Numbered from the stretch's first letter, positions 11,701 to 22,941 are shown. The stretch is 39,805 nt of DNA from Byssochlamys sp. IMV 00236 (GCA_001931875.2 MSJH02000299.1:1-39805); one strand, 5' to 3'. The notes: generated from the letters alone by a model not told the origin. Program-made: numbers and translations.

Positions 11701-11969
11701 ACCCAACACAACTGCTCTCTAAGAAACACGTTGTTAGCTGTCTTGATATGCACCGACGCCTATTCATGCCTGATACTATACGCGATCCATTGTCATTCCT
11801 TCTGAATGTGCTTCCTCTACGTCCCTCGGTTTCCCCTAACCTAGCTCTCACCTGGCCGATTATATGCTCCCTACTATATGAATTAGATCAACTACACCAT
11901 AACAAATTGATCTATACCAAGCATCCCCAGGGTCAAAAACTTCTTGTATGGCTAAATCAATTCCTTTAG
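8702..11969 (+). pseudogene. LINE ORF2: endonuclease and reverse transcriptase, broken
   Basis: The ATG at 8702 opens an AP-like endonuclease with the motifs TETW, GDFN and SIIDLF. The usual SDH near its end reads SNY here, so the catalytic His is lost. The reverse transcriptase follows, with GNYRPISL, LDIKSAYDTV, GGLQGSILS and YTDDIALI (about 10290-10830). The C-terminal region has a Cys/His cluster near 11690-11755. In-frame stops lie at 8846, 9422, 9558, 9720, 9822, 10077 and 10737, with frameshifts near 9115, 9305 and 9465. From about 9465 to 11969 one frame is kept. Several stops sit where Trp would fit (for example after YYYRK at 9720). This copy cannot make active protein. Confidence 0.9.
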
Positions 11970-12075
11970 TTTTTCATCGGTAATTCCGCTCATCATTTTC
12001 CTTTAACTTTTTTTACCCTTGTATTCAAAAGGGATTTTTTCGCTACTATTTACTTCCAAACGGATTGAACGGATT

Positions 12076-12483
12076 GAATGGGTCCGAGCGGACGTTTATT
12101 TGTTTTATGAAATATCATGTTAACCAAAAACGTCCACTGATGACGAATAATATTTCCATAATCGATCTATTTGCAGTGATACGAGATCTACGAATTTCCC
12201 TTTTCGAAAACTATCTAATGTCTTACTTCTGTTTGTTCTTTTTTCAAAATCTACTGTAGTGGAGATAGGGGATATTTTTTCCGTATAAACAGACGATGTC
12301 CGATATTATGGTGCCTTTACGTGTAGCTATCAAGGCCTCCTTATCTCAAAATGATAGGTTTTGTATAATGAGGTCAACTTTTCCTAGTTTCTTTGGCTAA
12401 AGTTGATATAATTAGCTTCTAATTCACGACACTCCTTCCTAAATAGTTTGATTCGACAAGTTCCACAAAATACCTACCAAAAG
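12076..12483. other. Intergenic, nothing recognised
   Basis: AT-rich DNA between the LINE and the aldo-keto reductase promoter. The open frame at 12065-12259 starts inside the LINE tail and has no recognisable content. Confidence 0.5.
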
Positions 12484-12492
12484 TATATAAAA
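12484..12492 (+). promoter_or_regulatory. TATA-like box of the aldo-keto reductase gene
   Basis: TATATAAAA lies 57-65 bases before the ATG at 12549, a normal place for a fungal TATA box. The element is seen in the sequence; its function is inferred. Confidence 0.45.
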
Positions 12493-12548
12493 TCATGACC
12501 TATTTTCAAGATCATTTTTTTTAAAGAAAAACGACCAATTACTTTAAA

Positions 12549-13729
12549 ATGACAAAAATGGAATACGTTCGACTTGGCAAAACTGGATTGAAGGTACATT
12601 GACCCATTGATATTGTATAAACTTAACCATCCTTAGGTATCTCGAATCTGTTTAGGTGCCATGAGTTACGGAAGCTCCAAATGGCTTCCTTGGGTGAAGG
12701 ATGAAGAAGAATCACTGGAATTGATCAAGATGGCGTACGATGCTGGTATCAACTTTATTGATACTGCAAATGTTTACAGTAACGGTTTGAGTGAACGCGT
12801 TGTAGGCAAGGCCATCAAAAAATTCAATTTGCCTCGTAACCGCATTGTGATTGCCACCAAGGTTCGTCTCCCCGTACACGAAGATGATATCGATATCCCG
12901 CCTTTTAGTTTGCCTTCAGATGATTTCAGATTGGTAAATAATGGAGGTTTGTCCAGAAAGGCTATCCTTCAAGCTGTTGACGACTCCTTGAGACGCTTGG
13001 ATTTGGATTACATCGATCTGCTTTACATTCATCGCTTTGACGAGGTGAGTCTATCAAGCAACAGTAAAATGACAGGTTACCAATACTATTATTAGGAAAC
13101 TCCTATGGAGGAAACTATGGAAGCTTTGCATGATGTGGTAAAGGCTGGCAAGGTGCGTTATTTGGGTGCAAGCTATATGAACACATGGCAATTCGTACAG
13201 ATGAATGCCATAGCTGAGATGAATGGATGGACTAAATTTGTAGCTATGCAAGACTTGTACAATTTGGTTTATCGTGAAGAAGAGCGCGAAATGATACCCT
13301 ACCTTGCTTATAAAGGTATTGGTCAGGTCCCATATTCTCCATTGGAAAGAGGCAAATTAGCCCGTCCCCTAGACCAAGATACTTTTCGTTCGTCAGCTGA
13401 TTCTAATAAACCCTGGTCCAGATCATTAACCGATGCTGACAAGGAAATTATTCAAAGAACTCAAAAGGTTGCTGAGCAGCGAGGCGTGCCCATGGCTCAG
13501 GTAACCTAAATCATATCACAAACAAGAATTAATCATTCATCTTTTCCCCCTCTTTTAGGTGAGCATTGCTTGGTTACTTAGCAAGCCTACTGTAGCATCT
13601 CCTATTGTTGGTATAAGCAAGGAATCACATTTAAAAGATGCTGTCGCGGCTGTTTCGCTCAAATTAACTGAAGAAGAGATTAAGCTCTTGGAAGAGCCCT
13701 ACGTTACTAAGCCTACACTTTCCAGGTAA
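12549..13729 (+). CDS. Aldo-keto reductase, aryl-alcohol-dehydrogenase-like
   Basis: Exons 12549-12593, 12637-13044, 13096-13500 and 13559-13729 give 342 residues, a normal length for the family. The catalytic tetrad is complete: D57 and Y62 in FIDTANVYS, K90 in IATKV and H147 in YIHRFD. The N-terminal strand VRLGKTGLKVSRICLG and the C-terminal cofactor-binding part (KPTVASPIVGIS) are typical. The enzyme would reduce aldehydes or ketones with NADPH in the cytosol. The loop after K90 resembles fungal AAD and yeast-type AKRs, but the substrate cannot be read from sequence. The start was chosen because the 15-codon first exon supplies the conserved first strand; a second Met at codon 4 is possible. 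Introns are 43-58 bp. Confidence 0.93.
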
Positions 13730-14573
13730 CTGGAGGGAGGCTCTGAGAATTTCTACTGTCAACCATATCATTTGATATCAAGGGCTTTTATTTGACTTCA
13801 AATATCCAAAATAAATGACTAAATAGACAAATAGTACAAGAACTCTCTCTTTCTCTTGCCATTTAATGCTAGTGTTGTTCATCTAACCATTTTCATGTAG
13901 ATGCTCTCTGCCATGAGATAACCAAGTATACAGTACAAATTCCAAGTGCTTCACTTACTCATGTATGTCTCTAGTTACACTAGATTATATTTATAGTAAA
14001 TCAGATACACAATGATTCAAAAAAATGGAACAAGTTGAGCAATAAACATCAAAGAATGGAGTATTAGAGAGTAAAATGAATTATTTAGCAAAGAACACCA
14101 GTCCAATTGCCTCCGCTGTCAAATGAGTTCGCTGATAGGCTCTTGAATACAAGGAAAGACGTCCGTTGTGACTTTTCTCACGACTGCTTCCAACCTTGCA
14201 TTGTGCTTTGGTAGCAATTGCCGAAAAAACGGACATTGATGGTTTGCACCATAAATTAGAACATATTGCGCTCTCTTTTTGTGATTATATTGTTGCCATT
14301 AATATCCATTTAAGCAAAGATATAAAAATTTTCTCTCTCTTCATAAAAGAACTTGACAAAAAGATGTATGTGAAATAGTCTAAATAAAGTAAATAATACT
14401 CAATTGGTAACAACGCAAACAGACATGAATAGTTATTTACTGGCTCCATTCTCTAACGTGATTTTTCATAAACTTTGCGCTGATGGGAAAGGACCGGAGA
14501 TCATTTTTATGTTGACATTGCGCAATATGGAAGAGCGTTGAATGGATTAAGAAACTATAAATTCGCTCATCTG
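13730..14573. other. Intergenic, nothing recognised
   Basis: This holds the 3' flank of the reductase and the distal upstream region of msrA. Short open frames at 14196-14378 (+) and 14437-14703 (-) have no domain or splice support. I see no RNA gene and no repeat. Confidence 0.5.
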
Positions 14574-14657
14574 ATTGGACAGGACAATGATTTGTCATAG
14601 GTTGCCTACTCAAAGCGATAGATCTGAAAATAACAAAACTCCATTTCAATATAAAAG
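14574..14657 (+). promoter_or_regulatory. Inverted CCAAT and TATA box before msrA
   Basis: ATTGG (inverted CCAAT) at 14574-14578 and TATAAAAG at 14650-14657 lie about 145 and 65-70 bases before the ATG at 14721. A CT-rich tract follows, giving a standard-looking fungal promoter. Confidence 0.5.
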
Positions 14658-14720
14658 CAAAGCAAAGCTCTCTCTCCTTTTTTTTTTTTAATTCATTCTT
14701 CATATTTCGTATTATTCATC

Positions 14721-15394
14721 ATGTCTCTTACTGAAAAGGCTACTTTTGCTGCTGGTTGTTTCTGGGGTGTTGAACATATCTTTAACAAACATCACAAGAA
14801 AGATGGTATAACCACAAGAGTTGGTTATATTGGCGGCGAACTTGACAATCCAAACTACCAACAGGTACAATAGAAAAAAAAAATTTTTTTTTTATAGCCG
14901 ATATTAAATTTTGCAACACTAGGTTAAGACTGGCACCACAAACCATGCTGAAGCTTGTGAAGTCTCTTTTGATCCAACAAAGATAAGCTATGAGACATTG
15001 GTCGAATTCTTTTACAAGTTACATGGTAATATAGGTTATATTATTCTATTATAAGATGTATTCATTGAATGTCTCTCTAGACCCTACTACTGAAAATTAT
15101 CAAGGTCCTGATATCGGTACACAGTACCGTTCCGCCATTTTCTATCACAATGAAGAACAAAAGGCAATTGCTGAAAGAGTTACTAAAGAAGTGCAAGAAA
15201 AACATTATCCAAATGCTCGTATTGTTACCAAGATTGAACCCGCTACCAAGTTTTATGATGCTGAAGAATACCATCAATTTTACTTGGAAAAGAATCCTGA
15301 GGGATATGCTGTAAGTGTTTACAAAAAGATGATTGAATCAATAACTAATCATTGTTTTTATATAAAGTGTCCCACTCATTACCTTCGCTGGTAA
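14721..15394 (+). CDS. msrA: Peptide methionine-S-sulfoxide reductase
   Basis: Exons 14721-14864, 14923-15025, 15081-15310 and 15368-15394 give 167 residues. The signature GCFWGVE holds the catalytic C13, and [21 protein letters not shown] and [12 protein letters not shown] follow in the usual order. MsrA reduces methionine-S-oxide in proteins back to methionine using thioredoxin. The last exon encodes only CPTHYLRW and supplies a C-terminal Cys that could act as resolving cysteine. No targeting peptide is visible, so it is probably cytosolic. The last intron (57 bp) is a multiple of three with no stop, so its retention would insert 19 residues before the tail. Convergent with the TFIIIC gene, 125 bp apart. 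Confidence 0.95.
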
Positions 15395-15519
15395 AAAGCC
15401 AGCTATATATACACTTGTATTTTTAGATCAAGCATACGCATTTTTATATACACACTTTCAACAGCTCATTTTCTATTCTACACACAACCATTCAACATGT
15501 ACAGTCTATAAATTATATT

Positions 15520-18299
15520 TTATTGAAAATAAAAACCAGAACCACAATTAATGCATCTCGAACAGCCTTTTAAAATCGTGTCTGTGAATGTGTTGTCTTT
15601 GGCAATCAGACTTTTAGCACCACAGGTTAAACATTTACGTGCCTTTGTTTCAAGTAGGACTCGTTTTGTGATACTACAGAGCTCCCAGAGATGTCCTGCA
15701 TTGCATTGTGCTAGAGAACTATTTCCAATCGCGTTCACTGCTTCACTACACACTGGGCATTTTTCTCTTGGCTTCAGGGTATATTCAGCGCTGGATTGTA
15801 AATTAAAACAAGTAGCGTATTCTAACTCTTGTTCAAGATCGAGAAAAGAAAAGCTCTTTTGCAATCTTGTGTATACTTGTGAAGCAGTCTGTATGAGTTG
15901 TTCATCACGAAGCGCAAGTGCCAAATCGGATAGTATTAGTAGTTCAGTCACATCTTGTTCACTAAGGTTGCTAAATTCATCGTCTGATAAGCGTAAGGCA
16001 AGGTCAAGAGTGTGAGAGAGATAGTGCAGCTGAATGATATGCTTTGCCTTTCTGCAAGTATCTTCAAAGGCTGAAGTTGCTTGAAGCAAGTTATAATGCT
16101 AAAGTATATTTTTTAGTTTTTAAAAACTACTGGATCTGTGTGTCCTTGATCACCTTTAACTTAATCTCAGCATTTATAACAATTCTAGCAGCTATCGTAC
16201 TTGGTGAGCTAAAAAGAGCTCTCGTAAGATCTTTAGCACTAGAATTGGCAAGTCAGTATTGTCTTCCATCTCTTTCTTTTTTACTCGTACTCTAATTCTG
16301 GTCTCTGCTGCAAAAGGCTGTCAAGTTTGATGACCCACATCTTAAAGTCACTCATATCATCTTCATTGAGCAAATACTCTAATGTTTCATGAATAATAGC
16401 TTGCACGGGATAAGTGAAAACTAATGATATACCAGGTTAGAGATATATAGCTGCAAATATCATACGTTACTAAAGTCAGGGTTATAAGCATATCTATCTA
16501 GGTCATCACAAGCATCATCCACACCAATACCACGTTCTTTTTGGAGAATGAATGCTATAGTTGAATCTTCTTCGGATTCCGGTCTATAATGAACATCCAC
16601 CGTGGGCTTCATACTAGTATATGTGTGGATCAGATATCATTCCTTTGTTACTTTTTTCTTTATCTTACGTGCAGTAGATTGCTGTAATGATCTTATTTCG
16701 CCCGTCTGATGCTCCCCAGAGATAAGGAATAGCATCCGATGCGCCAAGAATGTCTTCTTCCTCAATCTTTATCTGTTCTTCCATCCACTGCTGTTTATAT
16801 TTTTGTATCAGTTTCTGATTGAGCTTGTAAGTCTGCTCTTCATCCTTTTTTACTCTTCCATCCTCTGTCATGGTTAAATAAATTCCTTCACCTTCAAATG
16901 TATAGCATCTAAACGTGTTTTGATTGATCCAACTGCCTGCTGATAATCCTGCACCAGAGTGACACAGTGTATATGGCTCCCAACCATCGTTCACAACATT
17001 CCCTTCGTCTGTCACCTGAACGCGCATCATGTATACTGTCACGCCTTTGCAAACAGCAATATTGAAATAGGATAAATCATCCATCTGTATAAAAATATGC
17101 GTTTAGAATTAGATCAACCAATAACACATAGTTAGCTACTTACCACGTCATCATATACTTTCAACAAGGTAGGGATAGTTATATCATTTTCAAACCAACG
17201 CTCTGAAACTTTCATCTGCACATTTTCAATGGATTGTTTGTCCCCCTTGCTAAGGTTCACTTGAACCGTGGATAGAGCTACAGTTCCATTAGTAGAACTA
17301 GAAGCTAAAAGCGCCACATCTATAGTCAAAGCGAGTTAAATCCCTCCCTTTGTCATTGAATGTGTATCTCATTACATGTAGTCTCGTTAATCTTTTTCCA
17401 TGCACTCCAACCCACTAGATTCACAAAGGACGTGTGTGGCGACACTTCGGCTGCGTACTGCATACCATGATCTAACGATTGCGTCCAAATACTGATACTG
17501 CCTGCCTTATGTGACAGAGCCAATAAGGCAAACTTACTATCTAATGTGTTACCCAATAGTAACTTTGACCAGCTTGCATCTGTACCTCGTGAGTTACTCA
17601 TATCCATTTTAAAAACAAATACTTACAAAGTGTGTGATATGACGGATGTGTTCCTTTCTCTTCAATGACACTGGTGATATCCGAGTACTATATCAATTGA
17701 GAAACTGCTACGTTCAATATTTTACATAAACTAACCAGTTGCCAATCACTGTTTAATGGATTCTTTGTGGAGTTTTGATAGGTCAATACTCTATGCTTGG
17801 TTGTGACAACAGTCAAAAGACAGCTATATTAAAAAAATTATAGAGACATATGTATATATGCATAATTCAAATATGTTACCTCTGTGAAGGCGACATTCCA
17901 GAAGGAGACCATGTAGCACAGCGAAATCCTTCTTCATTAAAATATGATGTTTCAATCTCTTCTGGAGTAACTGGCAAAAATAAAATCAATTACAGATCTA
18001 TGCAAGATTGTGATCTTTTTCTTTACATGGTTCAGTTCCCACATCTTTATCTGAAGGAAATGGCGGTAAAGTCAAACCGGCATGAGCATAATTTTCATAT
18101 TTTGAAGATACTCCTGTTAGAACAGGTGTCTTTACAGTGTCAAATTACGTGTATAAAACGAGGAGGGGGGGGAATCGCGTTTTACCACAATATGAACTCC
18201 ATTATCTAAACAAACAGATAATTGTCCATTATCATTCCAATGAATACAATCTGTAAAATAAGGTCTAGTCTTTAAAGAGATTCCTGGCTGTGTCTCCAT
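15520..18299 (-). CDS. TFIIIC90-type subunit of RNA polymerase III factor TFIIIC
   Basis: Twelve exons: 18299-18186, 18129-18027, 17970-17880, 17823-17736, 17687-17627, 17585-17376, 17319-17144, 17084-16669, 16613-16471, 16420-16285, 16238-16154, 16098-15520. They give 733 residues. The N-terminal half has WD-like blades (WNDNGQLSVCLDNGV; CATWSPSG; SCLLTVVTTKHRVLTYQ), as in the TFIIIC delta N-terminal domain. The last 80 residues form the TFIIIC zinc finger: C655, C658, C673, H677, C682, C697, C700, C720, C723 and C726. TFIIIC binds A/B boxes of tRNA genes, and this subunit bridges to TFIIIB and polymerase III. The identity rests on that architecture. The 11 introns are 41-59 bp. The neighbour at 18396 is in tandem, 96 bp upstream. 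Confidence 0.88.
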
Positions 18300-18395
18300 T
18301 GAATAAACAACTCAAAAAGAAAAAGATATATAAAAAGAGGTGTGTTTATAGTGAATTATTTTTTTTTTTACTAGTTCATTAAAAGAGTAAAGGTG

Positions 18396-19194
18396 TTAAA
18401 AGATGGGTTTTTCATCGTATTCATGCAGTTGAGCAGCCCAAAAGGGACTATCTTTTTCATTTTTTTCATGACGAACGTGTGCATAGAGTGGAATGGTGAC
18501 AAAGTCAATGGAAGAATACCTGTTAAACTGATGACTTGAGAGCGCATTATATCTGTCATCAAATTCAATGACAATAGACTTCATATATTCAGTATTTTTG
18601 TCCCTTATTTTGTTGTCTGTTTATACTTACATAATGAGGCTTCAATCCAGTTCCGGCATGGATATACATTTGCTTAGTAACATCATTTAAGTCTGAGCCG
18701 TTCTTATTAAATCGGTAGTTGATGCCTCTAATGTTTTCTGTTGCATTAATACGGTTGCATACATCAACGACGGACCTTTCAAACTATACAATATCAATAA
18801 AAGCGTACATATAACAACCTATACTTACTCTTTCGCGCATCACCCTGTGTCTCCATATGAAAAGAAGGGTCGTAAGCACCATAAAAAAGGGCAAGGTGAT
18901 AAGCTCCGAAGAAAATCTGTAATGGCTCCATAAGATATAATCAATCACAAGAGCAGACATCCAAAGAACAACAATAGCAGTAATCCAAACATTTTTGCTG
19001 CCTGGTGGAGGATGCTTGGCGACTGTCTGATTGAGTAAACGAAAAGAAGAGTTGAAATCTGCAACAGAAAGCTAATATATGGGATGAATAATAATGAATT
19101 CATATTGGGTTGTCACACTCACATATCCTTGGAGTTCAAAAGTGTATTGATCATCAAACTTTTTGTTTACAAAAGAAAAGCGAACTGATTTCAT
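18396..19194 (-). CDS. Two-helix membrane protein, unidentified
   Basis: Exons 19194-19123, 19071-18829, 18783-18631 and 18578-18396 give 216 residues. Two hydrophobic helices lie at about residues 52-71 (WITAIVVLWMSALVIDYI) and 79-97 (ELITLPFFMVLTTLLFI). They are separated by a short loop and followed by the basic WRHRVMRER, suggesting a hairpin with both ends on the same, probably cytosolic, side. The C-terminal 110 residues are soluble and contain FNRYSSIDFVTIPLYAHV. The architecture loosely recalls ER phosphatase-adaptor proteins such as Spo7/CNEP1R1, but I see no shared motif and do not assign it. All four exons join in phase, so the gene model is firm although the function is unknown. 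Confidence 0.75.
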
Positions 19195-19768
19195 AGTAAA
19201 TAAATGAATGTAATGGGGGGGAGGGAACTATTAGCTTGATGTAAGAGGGATGGTTGTACTATTTGCATATGATCATAGCCTACCTATAATAATGTAAAGA
19301 AAAAGAAAAAGAGTGTAAAGGCTATATGTTTTCTATAGAGAGACAGATAGAGAGAGAGATACTAAACATAAGGAGACAAGATACCTAAAAAAGTTAGGAG
19401 ATACACGATGGATAGACAAAGGAGCTATTGTGTGTATATACATTGTTTTGAATAAAAGCGACTTCTATTCTCCCCTTTCATAAACACACATCATTAGAAT
19501 AACTATTGTAACAACACCTCGATCTCCTTCTTTCTCAACACATACATAAACCTGTGATATGCAATTCAACAATCCATTGTTTAATCGTCTATTCATGCAC
19601 TTTTGTGGCAACTGCAAGGGGGTAAAAGATAATAAAAAGTGGTGTTTACAACTACTAATTTGGTAAACTATATCTCGGTTGCTTAACGTTTAATGAAAGA
19701 GGGGTCGATGTTTTCTTTCTATATTTTTATTATTCTTCTTGCTATTTACATTGCCTTTTTTTTTGTCC
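19195..19768. other. Intergenic, nothing recognised
   Basis: AT- and AG-rich DNA between the two-helix protein gene and the 3' end of COA6. It includes a short GA-rich tract near 19340-19360. No gene or structured RNA is visible. Confidence 0.5.
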
Positions 19769-20115
19769 TTATTTTCGTCCAGATTGCTCTTCTGAAAATT
19801 TCAAGTATTCCTTCTGTCTCATATCTAACACACGACGCTTATTAAAATACTCGACCTAAATAGAACCCATATTAGCTTAATGTTGTAATTCAGTATTGCA
19901 TCTTGTTTTTGTTTTTTTTTTACCCAACTGGCCATGCAACCTTCTTCATAGTTTTTCTTTAATTCCAAACATTCAGGGGCCTTCTCAGGTGTTTTCTCAA
20001 CAGTTGCAGGGTCTCTTATGTTACACCTATCTAAGCACTGGAAGTATTGATCACGTAAAAACCAGCATCGTTTTCTTTCCTCGCGACTTGGGGGTTTAGA
20101 GCCTGATTCAACCAT
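19769..20115 (-). CDS. COA6: Cytochrome c oxidase assembly factor 6
   Basis: Exons 20115-19924 and 19855-19769 give 92 residues. The protein has the COA6 pair of Cys motifs: C17-x9-C27 (CWFLRDQYFQC) and C49-x10-C60 (CLELKKNYEEGC). These are followed by W64 and the basic YFNKRR element, and the order and spacing match the family. COA6 acts in the mitochondrial intermembrane space, where it helps deliver copper to the CuA site of cytochrome oxidase subunit 2. An extra Cys (C31) lies just after motif 1. The start at 20115 is preceded by a long T tract and TTAG, which looks like a splice acceptor, so a 5' leader intron or an upstream first exon is possible. Confidence 0.92.
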
Positions 20116-20395
20116 TTCTAAGAAAAAAAAAAAAAAGACAAAATTATCAGTCAACGCTCTTAAATCTGTATTTGAAAAATAAAAATCACTATATACAGCT
20201 GCAATGGTATTTCAACATAAGAACGAATGTGTCATAATGAAGATATTGTCTATGTCAATAGTTCAATACTTTAATAGAGAGGAGAAATCATATTTAAGAA
20301 AAAAGAGATTAACGCGATGAAAAACTGACTTGACTGATAAAGCTCTACAGCTTACACACTGTCCTTGTATCTATACAACGCCTTCTGCAAGCATG

Positions 20396-21116
20396 TCACC
20401 AGAATATATTGACTTGATAAATCACTGTAGGTTTTCCCGTGATCATATATTGCAAAGAATGGGATATTCCCTTACTGTATTGATTCCCGATAATGGTATA
20501 GTTCCTTAGCCCCTCACTCACTTTTGGTGAACTTGTGGAAAGAAGAGAGACACGGTTCGTTCAAAGACAGCCCATTTGGTGTCATGTGTATACAACAAGA
20601 AAGTAACGATATGATCATCTAATGCATTGAAGAGAGAGAGAGAGAGCTAGCTTAGAAACTATACTCAGGTTGTGCTTGAGGAGAAGCCCCTATACGACTT
20701 TTCCTGTCCTTGATATTAACAAGCAGCTTCATGATCTCTTACGTGCTTTGAGTGTAAGGCTGGTAAAAGAGGATGTCAAATTCCTTAAAGAAGATTCTGC
20801 TTCCAGGGGAGCCTATCCAAATTAAATAAAGCATAAAACTTTGAGTTAATATACTTTAATTGACCTTTAAATGATATATCCCTCAAGATGAACAAACAGT
20901 ATTTATCATTGGCTGGGACGATTAAAGAAGGAGGGGTTGGAAAGGGATAACAGTAGCAAAGGGAGGATGAAGAATAGCTTCTTTTACTTGAAGGATATTG
21001 CTTAAATAATTTAATGAAATTGTGACACGAGTGGCAAGTGTATGTCTTTTGATAGCTGTTGGCACATAGTTGATTATGATATCTAAATACCCTTTTTTTA
21101 ATAAGGATTCCTTCAT
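20396..21116 (-). CDS. Putative small four-exon gene, unidentified
   Basis: Inferred from splicing. Exons 21116-20988, 20812-20743, 20618-20522 and 20474-20396 join with matching phases (0, 1, 2) and sum to 375 bases, or 124 residues with a stop. Each junction has GT..AG ends (donors GTAAAAG, GTAAGAG, GTGAGTG). The peptide has ordinary composition, with stretches such as VPTAIKRHTLATRVTISLNY and YTHDTKWAVFERTVSLFFPQ, unlike random AT-rich DNA. It is helix-prone and has no motif I recognise. The TTTTAG just before the ATG suggests a leader intron or a missing upstream exon. The first intron (175 bp) is long for this window and may hide another exon. It lies 207 bp downstream of the RCH1 stop, in the same direction. 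Confidence 0.4.
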
Positions 21117-21323
21117 TTCTAAAACATGTGTTAAGGGTAAGGAAAAAAAATGAACAGGTATGAAACTAAAGCATGAGGGGTAAGGAAAACACTAGCTTTA
21201 CTGAAATCGTTAGCATAAAGAATGCAGCCTTTTCTTTTTTTTTTAATAACTCCTTAAAGAAAATACCTGCAATATGTAAGATCAAGTATATATTTATTAA
21301 TACAATAAAATCAAGCGTTTGTG

Positions 21324-22941
21324 TTACTTTTCATTAGGTATATGTTGTTGAGATAAAGGTGAAGGTCTATGTGTGTGGTAGTTGGATTGAGTGATTTCGC
21401 TGTCATACACATTCTCTTCTTCATCCCTTGGTGTTTGAGTTTCGTGATCGTCCTGTTCTTGACCACGACTTACCCACTTTTTCAAGAGTTCGACTTCAAT
21501 GTTTCCGAGAATCAGCTGTTCGACATGATAAAGTAAAAGTGGGGTTGAGAGCACACCGACTGTACCTGGATCTCCGTTGGAATACAAAACGTTGATCAGT
21601 GGTACGCCCATAGCTACTGTTTTGGTTGCTCCACAGTACTACAAATACATATTTAGACGATGCCCAATAATTGAGAATAAACTTACCATAATAGCAACTG
21701 TGTCTTCACGTGAATATCTTAATCGTTTGACCCAATTGGGTGTATTGATAAATCTCGGTAGTGGCAATCTTCCGAGGACTAAGCAAAGTAAAGAGAAGAG
21801 TATGTAGAATCCTGCGTTCATAATAGCAACCGCAGCAATATCTTTAGGTTTAACTGCGTTAAATGATCCAGAATAAACAGCGTCAGAAAAGACAGACCAA
21901 ACCATGGTAAGAAGCATAAAACTGCTAACATCCGATAAGCGAAACTTAGCTTTATATTTAGCCACTTGTTCCGTAAAGAACCACTGAAAAATTTGGCCTA
22001 CTACAAGTGGAGCCAGGACTGTAAGGCCTAATTGCTTTAAAACCGATATAAAGTCTACTGTTCCCGCTGCTTCTGTTGTACTTTCATTCTCTGGTGTGGC
22101 GGCAATCAAAGGATCTTGAAAGAGCGATACAAGGGCAGGGGACACAAAGATACCCAAGACGTTACCAAGTGCAGCATTCATTAAAGCTATGAAAAAGATA
22201 AACAAATGATCATCACAAGTCTAGTTTAAAAAATATACCAGAGGCTTCGTTTCCTTTTGCATTTTTAGTCATGACAACATTCGAGGATACAGTCGTTGGT
22301 GTACTTGCAGCAATGACGACACCCACAAGTAGTAAAGAGCTAATGTCCATATGTAATTTGAAGAATAATAGTACAAGGCCAAATACAAAAAACGGGATGA
22401 CAATTAGATTGACAATCTGAATTAATAAATGTAGTCGGATACGTAGAATAGTCTGCGCTAATATTTTTGTACGAAGAGATAAGCCAGAGATCAGAAAGAT
22501 GACGATGACAGCGCCTATTTAAAAAAGAGTTAGCATGTGCGATATGTGAAAAACGGACGCTTGTACATTACCCCATTTGATCGTCCACTCTGCTCTAATG
22601 TAGCCGCCTTTCCTAGCTACATTCGGAAACTCTATAGCAAGGACAATAGCAACAAGTAGACCAAGTAAAAACCAGTATTTTACAAACAGAGCCCAGGCAA
22701 CTCTTCTGATAGACCTTAGCATATCTTTAAAACTTTTCTTTTTTACACTTTCGGCAGCAATGGTCATTGACTTTTCTGAATAAACAGACGGTGTGATTTG
22801 CTTTCGATCGGCGTTCTGTATTGTAACTGCACTGGAAAAGGAAGCATTACTTTTTAATTTTGATTCATTCATAATTAATTTAAATAAGCCAAGGAAGAGA
22901 GAAGGAGAAGAAGAAGAAGGGAACATGGCTTTTATAGGCAT
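21324..22941 (-). CDS. RCH1: RCH1/SLC10A7-type membrane transporter
   Basis: Exons 22941-22572, 22514-22239, 22186-21687 and 21638-21324 give 486 residues. About 75 hydrophilic Ser/Lys-rich N-terminal residues precede a series of hydrophobic helices (about ten), as in the bile-acid-symporter-like DUF4137/SBF family. Typical stretches are FWLL-type helix 1, IFLISGLSLRTK, ASTPTTVSSNVVMT and YCGATKTVAMGVPLI. The C-terminal 70 residues are hydrophilic and acidic. In yeasts Rch1 is a plasma-membrane protein that limits cytosolic calcium uptake; SLC10A7 in animals affects calcium and glycosylation. The function here is inferred from the family. A second Met at codon 24 is an alternative start. Confidence 0.88.

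Larger units (their letters stand above)
7761..12075 (+). mobile_element. LINE (non-LTR) retrotransposon, inactive copy
   Basis: The element has two consecutive coding regions: ORF1, then an ORF2 with an AP-type endonuclease and a reverse transcriptase carrying the YTDD active site. No long terminal repeats flank it. Base composition is clearly less AT-rich than the surrounding DNA. The 5' boundary is set where ORF1-frame coding resemblance starts without a Met, so the copy may be 5'-truncated. The 3' boundary is placed after a small CCCTT/AAGGG hairpin (about 12017-12034) and a doubled ACGGATTGA motif (about 12059-12077). No target-site duplication or poly-A tail was found. At least nine in-frame stops and about four frameshifts make it non-functional. 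Confidence 0.93.

Noticed and set aside
11420..11851. 143-codon minus-strand frame inside the LINE
   Set aside because: It is the antisense shadow of the reverse-transcriptase C-terminal region; Arg/Ser-rich with no motif.
7761..12075. LTR retrotransposon or endogenous virus
   Set aside because: No long terminal repeats, protease or integrase; the AP endonuclease followed by a YTDD reverse transcriptase places it among LINEs.
20393..20509. Plus-strand ATG frame with protein-like composition
   Set aside because: It is antisense to the last exon of the proposed minus-strand gene, whose splice phases fit; the plus frame has no partner exons.
20812..20940. Additional exon reading NDKYCLFILRDISF
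   Set aside because: It reads well but no donor/acceptor pair joins it in phase to both neighbours, while skipping it gives a clean phase 0 join.
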